Assembly: GCF_022511165.1 (NCBI RefSeq) | Contig: NZ_JAFLSB010000054.1 | Coordinates: forward strand, 1-9,584 | From: Helicobacter sp. | GTDB lineage: Bacteria > Campylobacterota > Campylobacteria > Campylobacterales > Helicobacteraceae | DNA length: 9,584 bases | Direction: 5' to 3' | Shown here: positions 5,920 to 9,584 of the stretch, piece by piece | Layout: each line of letters starts with the position of its first letter | How positions within the stretch are numbered: the stretch's first letter is position 1 | Made by a program: the position numbers and the translations under genes | Notes under the pieces: model-generated | Told to the model about the DNA's origin: nothing | What the model saw: the letters and a program-made list of their open reading frames with translations, nothing else | Database searches by the model: none

Positions 5920-6186
5920 TTAGAAATTAATATTAGAAATCATCGTAAAAAGCATACGCGCATAATCTGTAATCATATTAATCATCCAAGGCATAGTAAA
6001 AATAATAACAGCAACAACAGCGAGAATCTTAGGCACAAAGGTTAAGGTCATTTCATTGATTTGTGTGGTAGCTTGAAAAATACTCACAAGTAAGCCCACA
6101 ATAAGTCCTGCTAAAAGCATAGGGAGTGAAAGAATAAGCGTGAGCTTATAGGTTTGAATTGCAAGTGCCATAAGTTGTGCTTCCAT
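5920..6186 (-). CDS. fliQ: Flagellar export gate protein FliQ
   Basis: FliQ is one of the small inner-membrane proteins (FliP/Q/R) that form the entry gate of the flagellar type III secretion apparatus. The product has 88 residues, the normal length, beginning MEAQLMALAIQTYKLTLILS. It has two membrane helices (about 15-37 and 52-72) flanking the family signature ATTQINEMTLTFVPKI. The frame extends upstream to 6258, but that part lies inside the tRNA-Sec gene. ATG 6186 has AAAGGAT at the right distance and gives the family N-terminus. It starts 29 bases after the end of selC and ends four bases before murB. In H. pylori fliI precedes fliQ-murB; here fliI is absent and selC is next. Confidence 0.95.
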   Translation of the reverse strand: MEAQLMALAIQTYKLTLILSLPMLLAGLIVGLLVSIFQATTQINEMTLTFVPKILAVVAVIIFTMPWMINMITDYARMLFTMISNINF

Positions 6187-6215
6187 AAACAATCCTTTGA
6201 GAACAGAATCTAATG

Positions 6216-6314
6216 TGGCAGGAAGGCGAGAGAATCGAACTCCCCAAAGACTAGACACCTAGCCTTTCAATGGGTTTGAAGCCCAAGATATCCACCAGAG
6301 ATATTTGCCTTCCA
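6216..6314 (-). tRNA. selC: tRNA-Sec (UCA anticodon)
   Basis: Read on the minus strand this 99-base gene folds as a selenocysteine tRNA. The anticodon loop is CTTCAAA, with anticodon TCA at 6279-6277 reading UGA. The D-stem is six base pairs (ATATCT/GGATAT, last pair U-G). The variable arm is long, with a nine-pair stem (AAAGGCTAG/CTAGTCTTT, one G-U) and a GTGT loop. The T-arm is GGGAG-TTCGATT-CTCTC. These match the bacterial 8+5 plan of tRNA-Sec rather than tRNA-Ser. The acceptor stem pairs GGAAGGC with GCCTTCC; the eighth, outermost pair would be U1-U72, then G73 and an encoded CCA (6218-6216). Its presence predicts SelA/SelB/SelD and at least one UGA-containing gene elsewhere, commonly formate dehydrogenase. 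It sits between slyD and fliQ. Confidence 0.93.
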
Positions 6315-6320
6315 TACTGC

Positions 6321-6356
6321 CATATAGAATCTAAGATAAAGCTTAGATTCTATATG
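6321..6356. terminator. Perfect 15-bp inverted repeat with AGAATCT core, between slyD and selC
   Basis: Arm 6321-6335 (catatagaatctaag) is the exact reverse complement of 6342-6356, with a six-base loop. It begins eight bases after the slyD stop on the minus strand, the expected place for a terminator of the tolB-pal-cpoB-slyD operon, and ends seven bases before selC. There is no U-run following on the minus strand. The promoter-side arm also contains TATATG six bases before the selC 5' end, so it might serve as a -10 box for selC. Its core is shared with the repeat at 547-602. Confidence 0.6.
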
Positions 6357-6363
6357 ATTTCTT

Positions 6364-6909
6364 TTAATGACCGCAGCCACAGCCTCCACCGCTATGTCCG
6401 CCACCACCACAGCAGCCTCCGCCACCATCGCTTCCGCAGCCACCGCCTCCACTTACACCACCTTGAAGAATCTCCATTTCTGTGGCTTCACGCACATCAA
6501 GGATTTTTACATCAAATTGCAAGGTTTTACCTGCAAGAGGGTGATTGTAATCAATCATTACCATTTTATCATTAAAGTCTTTCACGCTCACTTGTATAGT
6601 TTGTCCATCTTCGCCTTGTCCAAAGAGAGTCATTCCTGCTTTGAGTTCGATGCCTTCAAATTGCTCTCTTGGCACTTCTTGCACAAAATCGCTTTGATAT
6701 ATGCCATAAGCATCTTCGGGGGCAATGGTTGCTTTGATATTATCGCCCGCACTTGCACCCATAAGTGCATTTTCAAGCCCATTTATGACTTGTCCAGAGC
6801 CTACAAGAAATTCGAGTGGCGCGCCACCTTTATTGGAATCAAGCAAAGCATTATCTGCTTGGTTGAATACTTCATATTCGATACTGACAATTTTATTTTG
6901 AGTGATCAT
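6364..6909 (-). CDS. slyD: FKBP-type peptidyl-prolyl isomerase SlyD
   Basis: SlyD is a cytoplasmic prolyl isomerase and chaperone whose tail binds nickel and other metals, helping hydrogenase and, in Helicobacter, probably urease maturation. The 181-residue product has the split FKBP fold: KIVSIEYEVFNQADNALLDS, then PLEFLVGSGQVINGLENALMG (31-51), the insert-in-flap chaperone domain (about 70-120) with AYGIYQSDFVQEVPREQF, and NHPLAGKTLQFDVKILDVR (122-140). The tail from about 150 to 181 is nearly all Gly, with Cys at 158, 166, 167, 177 and 179 and His at 172 and 181, unlike the His/Asp-rich tail of E. coli. The ATG at 6909 has AAGGAA upstream and lies nine bases after the CpoB-like gene. It is the last gene of the tol-pal operon, as in H. 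pylori, and is followed by an inverted repeat. Confidence 0.95.
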   Translation of the reverse strand: MITQNKIVSIEYEVFNQADNALLDSNKGGAPLEFLVGSGQVINGLENALMGASAGDNIKATIAPEDAYGIYQSDFVQEVPREQFEGIELKAGMTLFGQGEDGQTIQVSVKDFNDKMVMIDYNHPLAGKTLQFDVKILDVREATEMEILQGGVSGGGGCGSDGGGGCCGGGGHSGGGCGCGH

Positions 6910-6918
6910 TTCTTTTCC

Positions 6919-7764
6919 TTATTTTTGAGTTTTAAGCTTTTTTGCCGTTTGGGCTTCTTTGCTTGAAGGGTAATTACTTATCAAAGAATCCAAAAACTTA
7001 TTATAGTTTTTTGTATCTTTGATAGCGTTGAAAGATTGAGCGGTATGAAGCAAAAGTGTAGGAATATATGAAGCCTTATCATTTGCTAATACGCTCTCTT
7101 TGTAATGCTTAATCGCATCATTGTAGGTTTTGTTTGTAAAGGCAATTTCGCCAAGATAAAAGGAGCTTTGAGCTTTTTTATAGTTTGTCTCAACAAGCCA
7201 TTCAAAACGTTCTTTGGCAGATTCATATTCTTTTTTGTCAAAAAGCTCTTGGGCTTGTGCAAAAATCTCTGCCCTCTTTGCTTTATCTTTTGTAAAGATT
7301 TTTGAAGTTCCTTTTGTATCTACATCGCCAGATTCAGTGGTATTTTGGTTTGACTTTGGGCTTTGATTTTGGGTAGAGGTGCCATTAAGTGCTTTAAGTT
7401 CGCCAAGGATTGTTTGATTAAGTGTTGTGAGAGTGGTATTGATTTCTTTGAGTTGGGCTTTAAGAGTAGCGATTTCTTGTGTATTTGTATCTATTTGTGT
7501 TTTTAATTCCTCAATATTTTTTGTATATTGCGTAGATTGAGCGATTTGTCCTTGAAGTTTGGTGCTTTGGGATTCATAGAGGCTAGAGATACCCTCTTGA
7601 GCTTGTCCTATGCTATCAACTTTTTGTTGAAGCTTAGTAACAAGGCTTTGGAGGGTTTTGATGTCATCTTTAGTAGCACCACTCTGCTTTTCAAAAGCAG
7701 AAGGCTCACCGTTTAGATTGAGGGTTAAGAAAAGAGGAGCGAGAAAAACATAACGTCTTATCAA
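6919..7764 (-). CDS. CpoB/YbgF-like periplasmic coiled-coil and TPR protein
   Basis: The 281-residue product starts with a signal peptide (MIRRYVFLAPLFLTLNLNG). A long coiled coil follows at about 33-125, rich in Gln/Leu/Lys/Thr, then a low-complexity Asn/Ser/Thr linker at about 128-150. A C-terminal TPR block (about 162-275) holds YESAKERFEWLVETNYKK, SSFYLGEIAFTNKTYNDAIK and LISNYPSSKEAQTAKKL. The last segment is typical of CpoB/YbgF, the periplasmic Tol partner that links outer-membrane constriction to peptidoglycan synthesis in E. coli. The start is TTG at 7764-7762, after AAAGGTG; no ATG precedes the signal peptide. It begins 19 bases after pal and ends nine bases before slyD, and H. pylori has a similar protein at the same place. 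Function is inferred from architecture and position. Confidence 0.85.
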   Translation of the reverse strand: MIRRYVFLAPLFLTLNLNGEPSAFEKQSGATKDDIKTLQSLVTKLQQKVDSIGQAQEGISSLYESQSTKLQGQIAQSTQYTKNIEELKTQIDTNTQEIATLKAQLKEINTTLTTLNQTILGELKALNGTSTQNQSPKSNQNTTESGDVDTKGTSKIFTKDKAKRAEIFAQAQELFDKKEYESAKERFEWLVETNYKKAQSSFYLGEIAFTNKTYNDAIKHYKESVLANDKASYIPTLLLHTAQSFNAIKDTKNYNKFLDSLISNYPSSKEAQTAKKLKTQK

Positions 7765-7783
7765 ATCTTAACACCTTTTTAAA

Positions 7784-8245
7784 CTATTTTGAAAGTTTAA
7801 ACTCAACCCGTCTATTTTCTTGATTGCATTCGGGAGTATCAATTGTGCAAGTAGGTTTGCTTTCGCCATAGCTTACGGTTTTAATTTGAGAAGCATTTAC
7901 GCCACGAGTAGTCAAAGCATTTTTTACTGCATTTGCTCTTTTCGTGCCAAGTGCATAGTTATACGCATCTGAACCATAAGAGTCAGTATGCCCTTCAAGC
8001 ACCACTTTTGCACCTGTATTTTTAAGAGCAGTGGCACTTGCTTCGATACGAGTTTCCATATCAGAGCGAATATTGTATTTGTCAAAATCAAACAAAATCT
8101 TTGCATAGCCTGCAGCAGCACCTTCCAAATCTACAAAATTATCACCACCCGCAGATTTTCCACTTCCACTGTCAGCAGCCTCTGGCTCTGAACAACCAAC
8201 CGAGATAAGCGCGATTAAAGCACTTATTGCAAGATACTTTTTCAT
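7784..8245 (-). CDS. pal: Peptidoglycan-associated lipoprotein Pal
   Basis: Pal is an outer-membrane lipoprotein that binds peptidoglycan and TolB, tying the outer membrane to the wall. The 153-residue product has a lipoprotein signal MKKYLAISALIALISVGC with the acylated cysteine at 18. A short Gly/Ser/Ala linker follows, then the OmpA-like domain from about 48. Conserved parts are ILFDFDKYNIR, LEGHTDSYGSDAYNYALG (83-100) with D88, TKRANAVKNAL with R103 (both ligands of diaminopimelate in the family) and NQENRRVEFKL at the end. C133 and C140 could form a disulfide. The ATG at 8245 has AAGGAG upstream. It lies 65 bases after tolB, wide enough for an internal promoter (possible weak TATTCT at 8269-8264), and 19 bases before the CpoB-like gene. 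Confidence 0.97.
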   Translation of the reverse strand: MKKYLAISALIALISVGCSEPEAADSGSGKSAGGDNFVDLEGAAAGYAKILFDFDKYNIRSDMETRIEASATALKNTGAKVVLEGHTDSYGSDAYNYALGTKRANAVKNALTTRGVNASQIKTVSYGESKPTCTIDTPECNQENRRVEFKLSK

Positions 8246-8310
8246 TGTAACTCCTTGAAAATTAGAATAGCCAAAATTCTAAGTTAAGAAAGTAAATGTA
8301 TCTAAAATTT

Positions 8311-9567
8311 TCACCAGTCAAAAGCTTGAATCTTCATTTTGGTGAGTGGAAAAAAATAATTTGTATTATAATCCACGCGGATAATGCCTAGCGCACTTTG
8401 AGCCTTGTAATGTTTAAGATACATAATGCTTCCACCATCACTTGAGTATTTGGGCATTTGATTCTTGCCATTTGCTGTAAGTCGGCGGATATAGCTTGAA
8501 CCCGGAGCGAGTGAGATAAGATAGAGATTGAAAGTATTGCCTCCAAACTCATTATTGGTTTCTCTGCTTGTATAAACCGCATATTGACCATTTGAAGTAA
8601 CTGCACTATTGTTGCGCCCGTGCAAAACTACTTGTTCTGTCCCGCCACCATCAATGCGCATCATAAAGATATTAGGATACCCAAGTCTATCGGAGACAAA
8701 AATAATTTCTTTTTCATCATTCACAAATTTACCATCAACATCAATGCCTGAATAATTAGTGAGGCGGCGCAAACTCTTACTTTTTACATTAAAAAGATAC
8801 AAATCGGAGAGTTCAGTAGGCGAGAGGCTAAGAATGAGATTTTCTCCATTTTTGCTTACATCAGATACCATAGCCACGCCCTCGCTTCCTACAAGCTGCT
8901 CAATATGCCCTGTGGTGAGGTTATGTTTTACGATTGTAGGTACTTCGAGGTATTTTGTATAATAGATGCTCTCCTGTTTAGAATCCGCCCATTTAGGGAA
9001 AATATTAAGCCCCCCTTTTACAACAACTTTTTGATAAGTCAATGTGTAGTCTGCGATAAGAATCTCACTATTGCCTGAAGTTGTGTATTGGGAGAGGACG
9101 ACTAGGCGCTGCATCCATTGAATGCTTGGTGCGCGGATATAGCTATTTATATCAATTGCCATATTATGCGCGATAAAAGGGAATCTTTTTATATCATTTT
9201 CTGTATAGTCTTTTGTGTATATGTGCTTGGAGGTATTAATATCATAGAGGGAAATTGTGCCAACAAGGGTATTTGAGGATTTGCTGACTTTAATTTGTGC
9301 GAGCAAATCGATTTTTTTATCTGCATATTCTTTATAGGCGATGCTTGCGGGTTTTTTTACGCCACCATCGCTTGCTTGAAAATGCCCACTTACCTTTAAG
9401 TCTGCCACAAGCATTTTGAGGACTTTTGTGCCAAAATCAGCATTATCGCTATCTAGTCGCTCCACCACAATAGAGGGAATCTTGTTTGTATTTTTCATAA
9501 TCTCCAAAGTTGCATCGATTGCAAGAAGCTTTATACTAAGTAGCAAAATTAAAGCAAAAATTCTCAT
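8311..9567 (-). CDS. tolB: Tol-Pal system periplasmic protein TolB
   Basis: TolB is the periplasmic partner of Pal and TolA that helps place Pal at the division site. The 418-residue product starts with a signal peptide (MRIFALILLLSIKLLA). The N-terminal alpha/beta domain covers about 20-135 (VERLDSDNADFGTKVLKMLV, LVGTISLYDINTSKHIYTKD). A six-blade propeller follows (about 150-415) with blade strands such as IFPKWADSKQESIYYTKY, ENLILSLSPTELSDLYLFNV, KEIIFVSDRLGYPNIFMMRI and GGSIMYLKHYK. The divergent blades fit epsilon-type TolB proteins. The ATG at 9567 follows AAAAGGAG within the last 17 bases of the window, so the gene is complete. It probably continues an upstream tolQ-tolR-tolA run outside the window and is followed by pal after 65 bases. 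Confidence 0.96.
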   Translation of the reverse strand: MRIFALILLLSIKLLAIDATLEIMKNTNKIPSIVVERLDSDNADFGTKVLKMLVADLKVSGHFQASDGGVKKPASIAYKEYADKKIDLLAQIKVSKSSNTLVGTISLYDINTSKHIYTKDYTENDIKRFPFIAHNMAIDINSYIRAPSIQWMQRLVVLSQYTTSGNSEILIADYTLTYQKVVVKGGLNIFPKWADSKQESIYYTKYLEVPTIVKHNLTTGHIEQLVGSEGVAMVSDVSKNGENLILSLSPTELSDLYLFNVKSKSLRRLTNYSGIDVDGKFVNDEKEIIFVSDRLGYPNIFMMRIDGGGTEQVVLHGRNNSAVTSNGQYAVYTSRETNNEFGGNTFNLYLISLAPGSSYIRRLTANGKNQMPKYSSDGGSIMYLKHYKAQSALGIIRVDYNTNYFFPLTKMKIQAFDW

Positions 9568-9584
9568 AGGACTCCTTTTGCATA

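Larger units (their letters stand above)
558..9065. repeat. Dispersed heptamer AGAATCT / AGATTCT, 21 copies
   Basis: By hand count AGAATCT begins on the plus strand at 558, 763, 994, 1965, 2883, 4263, 5131, 5438, 6023, 6205, 6326, 6467 and 9059. Its complement AGATTCT begins at 585, 1121, 1533, 2940, 2949, 4182, 5304 and 6345. Twelve copies carry the extra base giving TAGAATCT. About two copies are expected from base composition. Copies lie in coding and intergenic DNA; two pairs form the cores of the inverted repeats at 547-602 and 6321-6356. The tol-pal operon is nearly free of them (none at 6474-9058). Confidence 0.8.

Noticed and set aside
6187..6258. Extension of the fliQ frame upstream to 6258
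   Set aside because: The extra residues are read from the selC gene. ATG 6186 has a ribosome site and gives the normal FliQ length of 88.
6216..6360. tRNA gene as an integration site for a mobile element
   Set aside because: No integrase, direct repeat of the tRNA end or compositional break is seen on either side; the neighbours are conserved core genes.
6364..6460. GC-rich repetitive tract suggesting a CRISPR or tandem repeat array
   Set aside because: It is in-frame Gly/Cys/His coding sequence of the SlyD tail, without regular repeat-spacer periodicity.
6367..6966. Open plus-strand frame of 199 codons rich in Ala/Thr/Ser, antisense to slyD and the end of the CpoB-like gene
   Set aside because: Its Ala/Thr/Ser-rich start is the complement of the Gly/Cys codons of the SlyD tail. 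The opposite strand has full family support, so this is a shadow frame.

Overview
The window looks like chromosomal DNA of a Helicobacter-type campylobacterotan, probably of the enterohepatic kind. The evidence is the AT-rich composition with GC-richer third positions in places, protein sequences that resemble H. pylori counterparts from end to end, an extended -10 promoter with a T-rich tract instead of a clear -35, and gene blocks known from H. pylori (thrS-infC-rpmI-rplT, tolB-pal-TPR protein-slyD, fliQ-murB). The species is not named because no marker gene is present. Almost everything is core genome; no phage, insertion sequence or CRISPR array was seen.

Layout. Positions 1-519 (minus) hold the first 173 codons of a membrane-anchored metallophosphoesterase that runs off the left edge. 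Positions 690-4622 (minus) hold a tight operon read in the order secG, frr, thrS, infC, rpmI, rplT. It is preceded by a strong extended -10 promoter near 4666-4674 and followed by a perfect 18-bp inverted repeat at 547-602. These genes cover protein export (SecG), ribosome recycling (Frr), threonyl-tRNA synthesis (ThrS), initiation (IF3) and two 50S proteins (L35, L20). A small exported-protein gene at 4758-5104 is the only plus-strand gene, and its start region appears frameshifted.

Positions 5124-6314 (minus) hold selC (tRNA-Sec, UCA anticodon), fliQ (flagellar export gate) and murB (peptidoglycan precursor). A perfect 15-bp inverted repeat at 6321-6356 separates them from the next operon. 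Positions 6364-9567 (minus) hold tolB, pal, a CpoB/YbgF-like coiled-coil/TPR protein and slyD. The first three form the periplasmic and outer-membrane half of the Tol-Pal envelope system; SlyD is a metal-binding foldase with a Gly/Cys/His tail. tolQ/tolR/tolA would be expected past the right edge.

The most unusual signal is not a gene. The heptamer AGAATCT (either strand) occurs 21 times by hand count, where about two are expected from base composition. It appears inside genes in all three reading frames, and as the core of both strong intergenic inverted repeats. That arrangement resembles DNA uptake sequences in Neisseria and Pasteurellaceae, but the function here is unknown. Other points of note are a U-U mismatch at the end of the tRNA-Sec acceptor stem, the frameshifted exported-protein gene, a TTG start on infC overlapping thrS, and a ThrRS without a full TGS domain.
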